Assembly: GCA_903949225.1 (NCBI GenBank)
Contig: CAJAYZ010000507.1
Coordinates: 1-8,247, forward strand
From: an uncultured Planctomycetaceae bacterium
Lineage (GTDB): Bacteria > Planctomycetota > Planctomycetia > Pirellulales > UBA1268
Reading direction: 5' to 3'
Length of the DNA: 8,247 bases
The position numbers and the translations under genes were made by a program. The notes below the pieces were generated by a model. That model ran no database searches. It saw only the letters and a list, made by a program, of their open reading frames with translations, and was not told the DNA's origin. Shown piece by piece: positions 1 through 6,872 of the stretch. Every line of letters starts with the position of its first letter. The stretch's first letter is position 1.

Positions 1-500
1 ATGCGGGCGCAGGCGAGCATCGCGATCACGAGCTCCGGCGTCATCGGCATGTAGATCGACACCACCTCGCCCGGCTTGATGCCGAGCTTCCGCAGCCCCG
101 CGGCCACCCGGCAGACTTCCGCATGGAGCTGGCGGTAGGTGTATTCGCGGCGTTCGCCGGTCGGCTCACCAACCCACACAAGCGCCGTCTTCTCCCCTTT
201 GCCGGCGGCGATGTGCCGGTCGAGGCAGGCGGCCGAGGCGTTGAGACGCCCCCCCACAAACCACTTCGCCGCGGGGGGATGCCAGTCGAGGACCTTCGTG
301 TAAGGCGTCGTCCAGGGGAGGGCCGCCGCGCGTTCGCCCCAGAAGCCTTCCGGGTCGTTCTTCGCCGCGTCGTAGAGCCGCCGGTAGTCCTCGAGCGATC
401 CGATCCGCGCCCGGGCGGAAAACTCCGCCGGCGGCGGAAACATCCGCTCTTCGGTCATGACGCTGGCGACGGTCCCGGCCGGCCTCTGTACTTCGCTCAT
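1..500 (-). CDS. acs: Acetyl-CoA synthetase (AMP-forming), N-terminal 166 codons, cut by window edge
   Basis: Acetate-CoA ligase activates acetate with ATP to acetyl-AMP and then transfers it to CoA, in the cytoplasm. The minus-strand frame opens with MSEVQRPAGT. It continues with the family's N-terminal landmarks: the FPPPAEF segment (about residues 21-27), GSLEDYRRLYDAA (34-46), DPEGFW (49-54), the WF..G.LNASAACLDRH segment (about 80-96), YTYRQLHAEVCRVA (120-133) and GEVVSIYMPMTPE (144-156), ending in MLACAR at the edge. This is colinear with known Acs proteins. The usual length is about 650 residues, so roughly three quarters, including the adenylate-forming core and the regulatory C-terminal lysine, lie outside. 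The ATG at 500 has a good Shine-Dalgarno on the minus strand (GGGGGAG, complement of 506-512) five bases upstream. In-frame ATGs at 458 and 443 are less well placed. Family assignment is secure; Acs rather than the related propionyl-CoA synthetase is likely but not proven from this fragment. Confidence 0.93.
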   Translation of the reverse strand, partial: MSEVQRPAGTVASVMTEERMFPPPAEFSARARIGSLEDYRRLYDAAKNDPEGFWGERAAALPWTTPYTKVLDWHPPAAKWFVGGRLNASAACLDRHIAAGKGEKTALVWVGEPTGERREYTYRQLHAEVCRVAAGLRKLGIKPGEVVSIYMPMTPELVIAMLACAR

Positions 501-638
501 CAATACTCCCCCGATGGCGCGGAAATCATGCGCGGACACTCGAGTCAGAAAAACCCAGAAAGCTCGTGATCATACCTCATCGAAGGCCGCTCCGTGCGGC
601 CCCCGATCCCCGCCGACGACAGGCCTGATGACAGACGA
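501..638 (-). other. pfkA-acs intergenic gap with a short GC hairpin
   Basis: This 138-base gap between the phosphofructokinase stop and the acs start holds a perfect 6-bp inverted repeat, GGCCGC-TCCGT-GCGGCC (585-601). Read on the minus strand the hairpin is followed by TTCGATGAGG, not a T-run, so it is not a convincing intrinsic terminator. A TATGAT hexamer (minus strand, complement of 569-574) could be a -10 box for acs, but I see no matching -35. The gap is long enough for an independent acs promoter. Nothing here looks coding. Confidence 0.3.
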
Positions 639-1760
639 TCAGCCGGCAAACGCCCTATTCGCAGGGAGATCGTCGCCGAAGGAGATCCCCAGGGCCCGGG
701 CCGCGAGGACCGCGGAGCTCCCCACGTCGACCTGCGACAACCGGCTTACCGCCTCGGCGATCGGCACGCTGGCGATGTCGGGGGGACGGTAGCAGACCAT
801 CTCCCCGAAGCGCCCCTCGTGGACGAGGCGCACGGCATGGGCGCCGAACTGCGTCGCCAGGACGCGGTCGAACGTCGTCGGCGGCCCGCCGCGCTGGAGA
901 TGCCCGAGGACGACGGCGCGGACCTCACGGTTGAGCCGCTTGGCGATCTCACCGGCAACCACTTCCCCAACGCCTCCCAGGCGCACCTGCCGGCGCTGCC
1001 CGCCGTCGCCGGCGTGGACTGAGACGCCCCCTGGGAGCCTGGCCCCCTCGGCGACGACCACGAGCGTGTAGCGCTTCCCCTCCGCTTCGCGCGCCTGGAC
1101 GGCGCGGCAAACATGCTCGAAGTCCCAGTCGATCTCAGGGAGGAGGATGACGTCGCCCCCGCCGGCAATGCCGGCATGGAGGGCGATCCATCCGGCATGC
1201 CGCCCCATCACCTCGAGGACCATCACCCGCTCATGGCTGGCGGCGGTGGTGTGGAGCCGATCGAGGGCGTCGGTGGCGGTCGCCACGGCCGAATCGAAGC
1301 CAAAGGTGAAGGCCGTGGCGCCGAGGTCGTTATCGATCGTCTTCGGGACGCCGACGACGGGCATGCCCGCCTCGTGGAATTGCTGGGCGATCGACAGCGA
1401 GCCGTCACCGCCAACGCACACCAGGCCGCAGATCCCCAGCTGCTCGAGGGTCGTCGCCGCCGCCTTGAGAAGCTGCGGGTCGATCGCCACTCGGTCGTTC
1501 TCCCCCACCAGCGCCGTGAATCGGCCGGTGTTCGAGGAGCCGAGGATCGTCCCCCCCTGGGTGAGGATATTCGCCACACGTGACGGATCGAGCGGCATCC
1601 AGGCGACCGGGTCGACGAGCCCCTCGTAGCCACGGAGGAAGCCGAGGCTCTCATAGCCGAGGCGATAAGCGCTCTTCACCACCGCGCGGATGACGGCGTT
1701 GAGGCCAGGGCAATCCCCGCCTCCGGTGAGGATGCCGATGCGCGGCCTGCGGGCGGGCAT
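639..1760 (-). CDS. pfkA: 6-phosphofructokinase (PfkA superfamily, Gly/Lys donor-site signature)
   Basis: A 373-residue cytoplasmic glycolytic enzyme that phosphorylates fructose 6-phosphate to the 1,6-bisphosphate. The PFK-A motifs appear in order: TGGGDCPGLNA (12-22, phosphate-donor loop), GGDGS (117-121), PKTIDND (139-145, with D143 matching the catalytic base Asp127 of the E. coli enzyme), MGRHAGWIA (185-193) and LGHLQRGG (285-292, sugar-phosphate binding). By motif alignment G120 corresponds to E. coli Gly104, typical of ATP users, whereas K140 corresponds to Gly124 and is Lys, as in pyrophosphate-dependent and some ATP-dependent enzymes. ATP is the more likely donor but this is not settled. 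The frame stays open upstream to 2114, but that part overlaps the glycosyltransferase gene in another frame and has no family similarity. The ATG at 1760 sits directly before the conserved RPRIGILTGGGD start, with GGAG nine bases upstream. It lies 76 bases after the glycosyltransferase on the same strand. Confidence 0.95.
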   Translation of the reverse strand: MPARRPRIGILTGGGDCPGLNAVIRAVVKSAYRLGYESLGFLRGYEGLVDPVAWMPLDPSRVANILTQGGTILGSSNTGRFTALVGENDRVAIDPQLLKAAATTLEQLGICGLVCVGGDGSLSIAQQFHEAGMPVVGVPKTIDNDLGATAFTFGFDSAVATATDALDRLHTTAASHERVMVLEVMGRHAGWIALHAGIAGGGDVILLPEIDWDFEHVCRAVQAREAEGKRYTLVVVAEGARLPGGVSVHAGDGGQRRQVRLGGVGEVVAGEIAKRLNREVRAVVLGHLQRGGPPTTFDRVLATQFGAHAVRLVHEGRFGEMVCYRPPDIASVPIAEAVSRLSQVDVGSSAVLAARALGISFGDDLPANRAFAG

Positions 1761-1836
1761 GATGGGATGCTCCGGAAAAAGCGGGACCGTAAAAAAGGAC
1801 GGGAAAAGAGGAGCCTGAGTGTAGCGGCGGGGCGAT

Positions 1837-2643
1837 TCAAGGTCGCCAGGCGCGGATCGCCATCCGCAGCAGGGCCACAGCCGCGTCGCGGCGCTGGCGG
1901 AGGCCCGCCTTGCTCTCGCCAACGGTGCGATCGGTGAACGTGATCGGCACCTCGACGATCCTCCCCCCGGCGCGGTGCACCTGGATGAGCATGTCCTCGA
2001 GCACGGCATACCCCTCATCAAAGGGGCCGGCAAGGCGATCAAAAAAAGCGAGTTGCACGGCGCGGAAGCCGGTTGAGGAATCGCGCACCGGCAGGCGGAG
2101 CAACCAGCGGGCATACCAATTCACAAGCGCGCTGGTGACACGCCGCGACAGCGGCCAGCCGACGATCTGCCCTCCGGCCACCCGCCGCGATCCCAGCGCC
2201 ACCGCCGCGGGCCGGCCGCCGACAGGCTCGAGCGCCGCCAACAGCCTGGGAATGTCGTCGGGATCGTGGCTGAAGTCGGCATCCATGTTGAGGGCGACCG
2301 CGAACCCGTGGGCGCTGGCCGCGTGGAAGCCTTCGATGATCGCCGACCCGAGGCCGCGGCGACCGCGGCGCACGAGCACGTGGAGGCGCGGCCGCGTCCG
2401 CGCGAGGTCGAGGACGAGGCTCCCAGTGCCGTCGGGGGAGTCGTCATCAACGACGAGCATCTGCAGCCCGGCATCGACTCCGAGGACACGATCGACGAGT
2501 TGTTCGATCGACCCGCGTTCGTTGTAGGTCGCCGTCACGACGAGCACGCGCCCCGGTGGCCAGGCCGACGCGGAGGCCAAATCCCCACCCGGCGACGGTG
2601 GCGCGTCTGCCCCTCCGATCCCTCCGGGCAGCAGGCGGCTCAT
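1837..2643 (-). CDS. Family 2 glycosyltransferase, polyprenol-phosphate mannose synthase-like
   Basis: A 268-residue GT-A fold glycosyltransferase. Motifs in order: ATYNERGSI (38-46, nucleotide-sugar site), VVDDDSPDGT (64-73), GLGSAIIEG (97-105), NMDADFSHDP (119-128, metal-binding D-x-D at D121/D123), GSRRVAGG (151-158), DSSTGFRAV (188-196) and DRTVGESKA (238-246). The set SPDGT, MDADFSH, STGFRA and GESK is characteristic of the Dpm1/Ppm1 group, which transfers mannose (or glucose) from a GDP/UDP-sugar to a polyprenyl phosphate on the cytoplasmic face of the membrane. There is no membrane segment, and the protein lacks the C-terminal GtrA-like domain some relatives carry. The start is fixed by an ATGA overlap (2640-2643) with the ATPase stop, which implies translational coupling. 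The Shine-Dalgarno is weak, as expected for a coupled gene. An upstream in-frame ATG at 2742 would overlap the ATPase by 100 bases and add unrelated sequence. Donor and acceptor cannot be read from the sequence. Confidence 0.9.
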   Translation of the reverse strand: MSRLLPGGIGGADAPPSPGGDLASASAWPPGRVLVVTATYNERGSIEQLVDRVLGVDAGLQMLVVDDDSPDGTGSLVLDLARTRPRLHVLVRRGRRGLGSAIIEGFHAASAHGFAVALNMDADFSHDPDDIPRLLAALEPVGGRPAAVALGSRRVAGGQIVGWPLSRRVTSALVNWYARWLLRLPVRDSSTGFRAVQLAFFDRLAGPFDEGYAVLEDMLIQVHRAGGRIVEVPITFTDRTVGESKAGLRQRRDAAVALLRMAIRAWRP

Positions 2644-4256
2644 TCCGCCGACCCACCCCGACGCATCCGGGCAAACAGGCGCCGATAATCGCCGAGGCGC
2701 ACGGGGATCACCCGCCGATCTGCCTCGACTGGCGGCATCCACAGGTCTTCCTCGATCACCACCATGTCGGCGTCGTCCGCGACGTCATCGGCCACGACCG
2801 GGGCCACAACCGGCGTCGCGGGCGCGACCGGGCCGGATCGGGCCCGCGTATCGGCAACGACCGGAGGGTGGTCTGCCGAGGGAAGCTGACGGGAGAGCGA
2901 TGCCCCCTCGCGGCTGGCAACATGACGGCGATCGCTGAAGTCGGCCGGCCCGCGCACGACATACCGTTCGACGACCCGCTCGGCGTCGGCGAAGTATTCC
3001 GCGAACGGATCCTCGATCCCGTCGAACACCAATTCAACCTCGGGGCCGGACCACGGATTGCCGCCGGCCGGCATCGTCGCCGGCTCACGGCCGGAAGCGT
3101 TCCCCCAGGCCGGCTCGATCTCGTCTTCGACCCCGTCCTCGATCCCGCTCCCCCCCTCGACAGGCTCGTCGCCATAGGCTTCGGCCCCGTCGTCGAACGG
3201 GATGCCTGGGGAGATCGCTCCGTCGCCAAGGAGCCCGGACAGGGCATGACCAATGGTCGATTCGTCGTCGAACGATCCAAACTCGACAATCGCGCCGCAA
3301 TCCTCCGGCTCCTGGTCACCCGGCGACCGCTCGATCGTCGGCACGGGATCGGCCGCCGGGGGCATTCGATCGACGACATACCCAAGCGAAGTCGCGGGCA
3401 GACGCTGGATGTCGCGCCACGCGCTTGTGATGTCGGCAGGCCCGACGCGTTTCCGACCTGCTTCGCCGGCCTGCACGAGGGCCAGGTCGCAGAGTTGGTT
3501 CACCAGCCGCGGCACGCCGTCGGTGGCCGCAAACACGGCGTCATCGCTCCCCCGCTCGAAGACGGCATCCCACTGCAAACCGGCGACCTTCATCTGTGTC
3601 CGCAGATAGGCCATCGTCTCCTCGTGATCGAGCGGCTCGAGATAGAACCGGGCTCCGATCCGCTGGGCGAGACTCTCCATCCGCGACGTGCCGAGGCGCT
3701 CGTCCATCTCGCGTGCCCCAGCGAGGACGACGTGGACGGAGGGGAGCGGCGTCGGGATGTTCGTCAGGAGGCGCAGCTCCTCGAGGAGGCGGGTGGGGAG
3801 TGTGTGCGCCTCGTCAACGAGGATCACCAGGCCCGACCCGCTGGCGGCGAGGCCGCGGACTCGCTCGACGACACCGATCCGCAGCTCCCCCTCGTCGATG
3901 CCGCGGTACGGTTCGCCGATCTCGGCGAGCACCGCCTGCCAGAGGGCGCGGCGGGTGCAGATCCGGGCGCCGGAGAGGAGGGCGACGTCGAAGTCGTCGC
4001 GGACATGCTCCGCCAGCTTGGCCAGCAGCAGCGTCTTGCCGGTCCCGGGTGGACCGACGATCAGCCCCACCCCTTCCGACCGACGGATGGCCCGCTCGAT
4101 CCCGAGCAGGGCGGCATCGATGGCTCGCGCCGGATGGTAGAAGTCGGGACGCGGGGCGGCGAGGAAGGGGCGACTCGACGGCGGGCGACGCGGGGCGATC
4201 ATCGTGCGGGTCAATTCCTGGTGGTGTGCACCGGTCAGGCCGTTGTCCTCCGACAC
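2640..4256 (-). CDS. ExeA/GspA-like AAA ATPase with long acidic C-terminal region
   Basis: A 538-residue protein when started at the GTG. The N-terminal half is an ExeA/GspA/TniB-type AAA ATPase: FLAAPRPDFYHP (31-42, resembling the usual F...PDPRFxY lead-in), Walker A GPPGTGKT (68-75), Walker B and following residues LVILVDEAHTL (143-153), a sensor-1-like region near N166 and VVLAG (176-180), LAQRIGARF with R199 as a candidate arginine finger, and DGVPRLVNQLCD (246-257), the sensor-2 G-x-PR-x-N motif. From about residue 295 to 505 the sequence is proline- and acid-rich low complexity, and it ends in a short basic segment (RVIPVRLGDYRRLFARMRR). No membrane span or peptidoglycan-binding domain is visible, unlike ExeA. 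The GTG at 4256 has AGGGGAG six bases upstream; an ATG at 4202 (520 residues) is a real alternative with a poorer site. Relatives act in secretion or polysaccharide-export loci, which fits the coupled glycosyltransferase; the exact role is unknown. Confidence 0.85.
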   Translation of the reverse strand: MSEDNGLTGAHHQELTRTMIAPRRPPSSRPFLAAPRPDFYHPARAIDAALLGIERAIRRSEGVGLIVGPPGTGKTLLLAKLAEHVRDDFDVALLSGARICTRRALWQAVLAEIGEPYRGIDEGELRIGVVERVRGLAASGSGLVILVDEAHTLPTRLLEELRLLTNIPTPLPSVHVVLAGAREMDERLGTSRMESLAQRIGARFYLEPLDHEETMAYLRTQMKVAGLQWDAVFERGSDDAVFAATDGVPRLVNQLCDLALVQAGEAGRKRVGPADITSAWRDIQRLPATSLGYVVDRMPPAADPVPTIERSPGDQEPEDCGAIVEFGSFDDESTIGHALSGLLGDGAISPGIPFDDGAEAYGDEPVEGGSGIEDGVEDEIEPAWGNASGREPATMPAGGNPWSGPEVELVFDGIEDPFAEYFADAERVVERYVVRGPADFSDRRHVASREGASLSRQLPSADHPPVVADTRARSGPVAPATPVVAPVVADDVADDADMVVIEEDLWMPPVEADRRVIPVRLGDYRRLFARMRRGGSAE

Positions 4257-4463
4257 CCGGCTCTCCCCTTGTTTCGACCAGCCGGCGCGGCTTCCTCCAC
4301 CATCGCGCCCCGGCGTAGACTCTTCCGGTCGTCCAAGTCGCAGCGGCCCTGCCGATCCTGCCGGTTCGGCGGATGGTATGGGTGTGCCCCGGCGTCCGGC
4401 AGCCCGGCATCCGGCCGACGGCATGCTCCACTGTCACCGATTCCGGCCCCGAAGACTGTCACC
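4257..4463. other. Divergent promoter region between ATPase and trpF
   Basis: These 207 bases separate two divergent genes and must contain at least their two start regions. The only sites I can point to are the ATPase Shine-Dalgarno (minus strand, complement of 4263-4269) and a direct repeat near trpF. I could not identify a convincing paired -35/-10 on either strand; the region is very GC-rich. Open frames crossing it in several directions have no recognisable protein similarity. Confidence 0.35.
4430..4463 (+). repeat. 9-base direct repeat abutting the trpF start
   Basis: ACTGTCACC occurs at 4430-4438 and again at 4455-4463, a 25-base period, with the second copy ending immediately before the trpF ATG. 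The purpose is unknown. It could be a binding site for a regulator on one helical face, or simply a local duplication. There is no strong Shine-Dalgarno before trpF, so the repeat occupies the space where one would be expected. Confidence 0.4.
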
Positions 4464-5195
4464 ATGTTTCGTGTGAAGATCTGTGGCGTGACGACGCCTG
4501 ACGACGCCCGGATGGTGGCAGCGGCAGGAGCCGATGCGGTGGGGCTCAACTTCGTCCCCGGCTCGCCGCGCTGCCTGACCGTGGAGTCGGGCCGGCTGGT
4601 GGCAGCAGCCCTCCCCGCCGGGATCCTCCGCATCGGAGTCTTTGCCGGCATGGATCCCTCCGCGGTGCGGGGGATCGCCAAGAGCGTCGGCCTCGACGCC
4701 ATCCAGTTCCACGGGCATCTCTCCCCTCCGGTCGCCGGCGTCCCAAACCCCTGCTGGGATCCCCCCGGGGTCTGCCGCGACGTCGCCCCGATCCCGGTGA
4801 TCCGGGCCTGCCGGTTGCGGAGCGATGGCCCGGCGACCGCGGCGCTCGACGAGGCACGGGGCTGGATCGCCGCAGCGCTTGCCGCAGGACGGGCTCCGGC
4901 GATGCTCCTGGTTGACGCCGGAGCCGCGCCTGGCGCAACACCAGCGAGCCTGGGAGGAACGGGGCTGGTGGTCGACTGGGAGCGATTCGTGGCGGCAGGC
5001 GACGCCGGAATGCCTGTGGTCTTGGCCGGAGGCCTGACCGCTGACAACGTCGCTGCGGCGATCGAGGCCACCGGGGCAACCGCCGTCGACACGGCCAGCG
5101 GTGTTGAGTCAGCGCCAGGGAGAAAGGACCCCGAGCGTGTGCAGGCCTTCGTCAGCCGGGCCCTCCGAGCGCTGGCCGCCAGAGCTGACGGCTGA
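4464..5195 (+). CDS. trpF: Phosphoribosylanthranilate isomerase (TrpF)
   Basis: A 243-residue (beta/alpha)8 barrel enzyme of tryptophan synthesis that converts N-(5'-phosphoribosyl)anthranilate to the carboxyphenylamino-deoxyribulose phosphate, in the cytoplasm. Diagnostic motifs: VKICGVTTPDDA (4-15) with catalytic Cys7, GLNFVPGSPRCL (27-38), AIQFHG (79-84), LLVDAG with the likely general-acid Asp151 (148-153), GGTG (164-167), VVLAGGLTADNV (185-196, phosphate binding) and VDTASGVES (208-216). Length is a little above the usual 200-220 residues, partly because of a loop of about 25 residues after QFHG (roughly 85-110). The ATG at 4464 precedes the conserved first strand directly; the frame is open far upstream but only as antisense to other genes. 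There is no clear Shine-Dalgarno. No other trp gene is adjacent, so it is probably a scattered trp gene, as is common outside enteric bacteria. Confidence 0.95.
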   Translation: MFRVKICGVTTPDDARMVAAAGADAVGLNFVPGSPRCLTVESGRLVAAALPAGILRIGVFAGMDPSAVRGIAKSVGLDAIQFHGHLSPPVAGVPNPCWDPPGVCRDVAPIPVIRACRLRSDGPATAALDEARGWIAAALAAGRAPAMLLVDAGAAPGATPASLGGTGLVVDWERFVAAGDAGMPVVLAGGLTADNVAAAIEATGATAVDTASGVESAPGRKDPERVQAFVSRALRALAARADG

Positions 5196-5402
5196 CTGCC
5201 TCGGGGCGGGATGGGGGGGAAAAACACTCTTTTCCATTCCTGCCTGACGGCTAAGATGGAAGGCCTTCCGTCGGCCGTTTGAGCCGGCTCGGCTCATCGC
5301 CCTCCGCCAGCCCCCGCCGTGTCTTTGTCCGGACCGGGGCGACGCGGGGCAAATCCCTCTGTCCGCCCGATCTGTTCCAGCCCTCCCTGAAGGAGATCTC
5401 CC
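5196..5402 (+). promoter_or_regulatory. trpF-ahcY intergenic region: structured ahcY leader
   Basis: No gene is visible in these 207 bases, but several self-complementary elements are. GGAAAA/TTTTCC (5218-5235) is a weak hairpin just after trpF. GGAAGGCCTTCC (5258-5269) is a perfect palindrome. GAGCCG-GCT-CGGCTC (5281-5295) is a 6-bp stem with a 3-base loop. GGGCGAC (5337-5343) pairs with GTC-c-GCCC (5361-5368) around an inner GGG/CCC stem (5347-5349 with 5355-5357). TAAGAT (5252-5257) is a possible -10 without a good -35. I do not recognise the conserved core of the SAH riboswitch or of any SAM riboswitch. In such GC-rich DNA some of these stems will be chance, so a regulatory role is unproven. 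Confidence 0.35.
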
Positions 5403-5405
5403 TTG
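5390..5405 (+). promoter_or_regulatory. Strong ribosome binding site deciding the ahcY TTG start
   Basis: AAGGAG (5390-5395) lies seven bases before TTG (5403-5405). It fixes the start at a TTG codon, directly ahead of the conserved N-terminal segment. The GGAG is self-complementary to nearby sequence: it sits in the palindrome GGAGATCTCC (5392-5401) and can also pair with CTCC at 5383-5386 across a 5-base loop, so it might be partly masked in the mRNA. Confidence 0.75.
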
Positions 5406-6716
5406 GCCCAAGTTGAAACACGCCTTCCTTATAAGGTCGCCGATCTCGCGCTCGCCGAGTGGGGCCGCAAGGAGATCATGCTGGCCGAGAACGAGATGCC
5501 GGGCCTGATGGCGCTGCGTCAAAAGTACGGCCGGAGCAAGCCGCTGGCCGGGGCTCGGATTGCCGGCTGCCTCCACATGACGATCCAGACGGCCGTCCTC
5601 ATCGAGACGCTCCGAGATCTCGGCGCGGAAGTGACCTGGAGCAGCTGCAACATCTTCTCGACCCAGGACCATGCCGCAGCGGCCATCGCCAAGGCCGGCT
5701 TCCAGGTCTACGCCTGGAAGGGGATGACGAACGAAGAGGCCGATTGGTGCATCGAGCAGACGCTGTTCTTCTCCGACGGCCAGCCGCTCAACATGATCCT
5801 CGACGACGGCGGCGACCTGACGTCGATGGTCCACAACAAGTATCCGGAACTGCTCGGCGGCATCCGCGGCCTCTCCGAGGAGACGACCACGGGTGTCCAC
5901 CGGCTCTACCAGATGCACGAGAAAGGCGAGCTCAAGCTCCCCGCGATCAACGTCAACGACTCCTGCACGAAGTCGAAGTTTGACAACCTCTACGGCTGCC
6001 GTGAGAGCCTCGCCGACGGCATCAAGCGGGCCACCGACGTGATGGTGGCCGGCAAGGTGGTGGTGGTGTGCGGCTACGGCGACGTCGGCAAGGGCTCGGC
6101 CCACTCGATGAAGGCCCTCGGGGCCCGCGTCATCGTCACCGAGGTCGACCCGATCAACGCCCTCCAGGCGGTGATGGAGGGCTACGAGGTGACGACGATG
6201 GAGGAGGCCGCCCCGCGCGGCCAGATCTTCGTGACGGCCACCGGCTGCCGCGACGTGATCCGCAGCGAGCACATCCAGAAGATGCAAAACGACGCCATCA
6301 TCTGCAACATCGGGCACTTCGATCTCGAGATCGACATCGCCTGGCTCGACAACACCAAGGGGATCAAGAAGGTCGAGATCAAGCCGCAGGTCGACCGCTA
6401 CACCCTCCCCTCCGGCAACTCGGTGATCTTGCTTGCTGAAGGGCGGCTGGTGAACCTCGGTTGTGCCACCGGCCACCCGTCGTTCGTGATGAGCACGAGC
6501 TTCACCAATCAGGTCCTCGCCCAGATTGCCCTGTGGACGGAGACCGACAAGTACGACGTCGGTGTCCACCTCCTCCCCAAGAAGCTCGACGAGGAAGTGG
6601 CCCGCCTCCACCTCGAGAAGCTGGGCGTGAAGCTCACGAAGCTCACCAAGCAGCAGGCTGAGTATCTCCACATCCCGGTCGAAGGCCCGTTCAAGCCCGA
6701 GTACTACCGGTATTGA
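5403..6716 (+). CDS. ahcY: S-adenosylhomocysteinase (adenosylhomocysteinase)
   Basis: A 437-residue NAD-dependent cytoplasmic enzyme that reversibly hydrolyses S-adenosylhomocysteine to adenosine and homocysteine, relieving product inhibition of methyltransferases in the activated methyl cycle. It aligns with the mammalian enzyme almost end to end at an offset of about five residues. Catalytic residues are present: D135 (in DDGGDLT), E160 (SEETTTG), K190 and D194/N195 (TKSKFDN), and C199 (YGCRESL). The Rossmann motif [10 protein letters not shown] is at 224-233, HPSFVMS at 358-364, and the C-terminal Lys-Tyr tail FKPEYYRY (430-437), which reaches into the partner subunit's NAD site, is complete. 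The enzyme normally forms a homotetramer. It is the compact form, without the roughly 40-residue insertion seen in many bacterial homologues. The TTG start is supported by a strong Shine-Dalgarno. Transcription ends at a clear terminator about 45 bases after the stop. No methionine synthase or SAM synthetase gene is adjacent. Confidence 0.98.
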   Translation: MAQVETRLPYKVADLALAEWGRKEIMLAENEMPGLMALRQKYGRSKPLAGARIAGCLHMTIQTAVLIETLRDLGAEVTWSSCNIFSTQDHAAAAIAKAGFQVYAWKGMTNEEADWCIEQTLFFSDGQPLNMILDDGGDLTSMVHNKYPELLGGIRGLSEETTTGVHRLYQMHEKGELKLPAINVNDSCTKSKFDNLYGCRESLADGIKRATDVMVAGKVVVVCGYGDVGKGSAHSMKALGARVIVTEVDPINALQAVMEGYEVTTMEEAAPRGQIFVTATGCRDVIRSEHIQKMQNDAIICNIGHFDLEIDIAWLDNTKGIKKVEIKPQVDRYTLPSGNSVILLAEGRLVNLGCATGHPSFVMSTSFTNQVLAQIALWTETDKYDVGVHLLPKKLDEEVARLHLEKLGVKLTKLTKQQAEYLHIPVEGPFKPEYYRY

Positions 6717-6760
6717 GAAGCGTCGCCGGGTTCGCCCCGGTGGCTGCCTTCGTTTCACTC

Positions 6761-6803
6761 CCGACGGGGGTGTCGCCCAAGCGACGCCCCCGTTGGCTTT
6801 TTT
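6761..6803 (+). terminator. Rho-independent terminator of ahcY
   Basis: A 16-bp stem (6761-6776 with 6781-6796) with two G-U wobbles closes a CCAA tetraloop (6777-6780). After one C it is followed by six T residues (6798-6803). This is a textbook intrinsic terminator on the plus strand. A smaller hairpin, CCGGG-TTCGC-CCCGG (6726-6740), lies between it and the ahcY stop. The terminator insulates the downstream DUF1015 gene from ahcY transcription, so that gene needs its own promoter. Confidence 0.92.
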
Positions 6804-6816
6804 GTGGTCCGTTCCG

Positions 6817-6830
6817 GTTCCACGTGGAAC
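6817..6830. promoter_or_regulatory. Putative parS site (ParB-binding palindrome)
   Basis: GTTCCACGTGGAAC is a perfect 14-base palindrome. It matches the core of the chromosomal parS consensus (TGTTNCACGTGAAACA) and the fully symmetric version known from Pseudomonas. The outermost bases of the 16-mer differ (G at 6816 and G at 6831 instead of T and A). It lies in non-coding DNA, 14 bases after the ahcY terminator T-run and about 108 bases before the DUF1015 start. In known systems ParB loads at parS as a CTP-dependent clamp, spreads, and helps segregate the origin region. No parA or parB gene is in the window. A palindromic operator for another regulator is the alternative. Confidence 0.7.
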
Positions 6831-6872
6831 GACCTCTCACCGCGACCGCTCCCGGGCAGCCGCCTTGGCGGG

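Noticed and set aside
585..601. Intrinsic terminator after pfkA
   Set aside because: The 6-bp GC stem has no following T-run on the minus strand.
123..1022. Several plus-strand frames opposite acs and pfkA
   Set aside because: They are antisense shadows of two clearly recognised enzymes.
1570..1590. Second parS site at a CACGTG core inside pfkA (a similar core lies near 2370)
   Set aside because: Flanking bases do not match the parS half-sites; only the common CACGTG hexamer is shared.
1761..2114. N-terminal extension of the phosphofructokinase frame
   Set aside because: It overlaps the 3' part of the glycosyltransferase in another frame, is Ser/Arg/Ala-rich, and precedes the conserved PFK start without similarity.
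2556..4463. Very long plus-strand open frame running into trpF
   Set aside because: It is antisense to the ATPase and glycosyltransferase genes, has Arg/Gly/Pro-rich composition without any family motif, and only its final 243 codons (trpF) are real. G/C bias at third positions keeps the opposite frame open.
5196..5402. SAH or SAM riboswitch before ahcY
   Set aside because: The stems present do not reproduce the conserved core sequences I know for these classes; a covariance-model scan would settle it.
5109..6758. 549-codon minus-strand open frame opposite ahcY
   Set aside because: ahcY on the other strand is unmistakable; this frame is a His/Asp/Val-rich mirror of it with no motif of its own.
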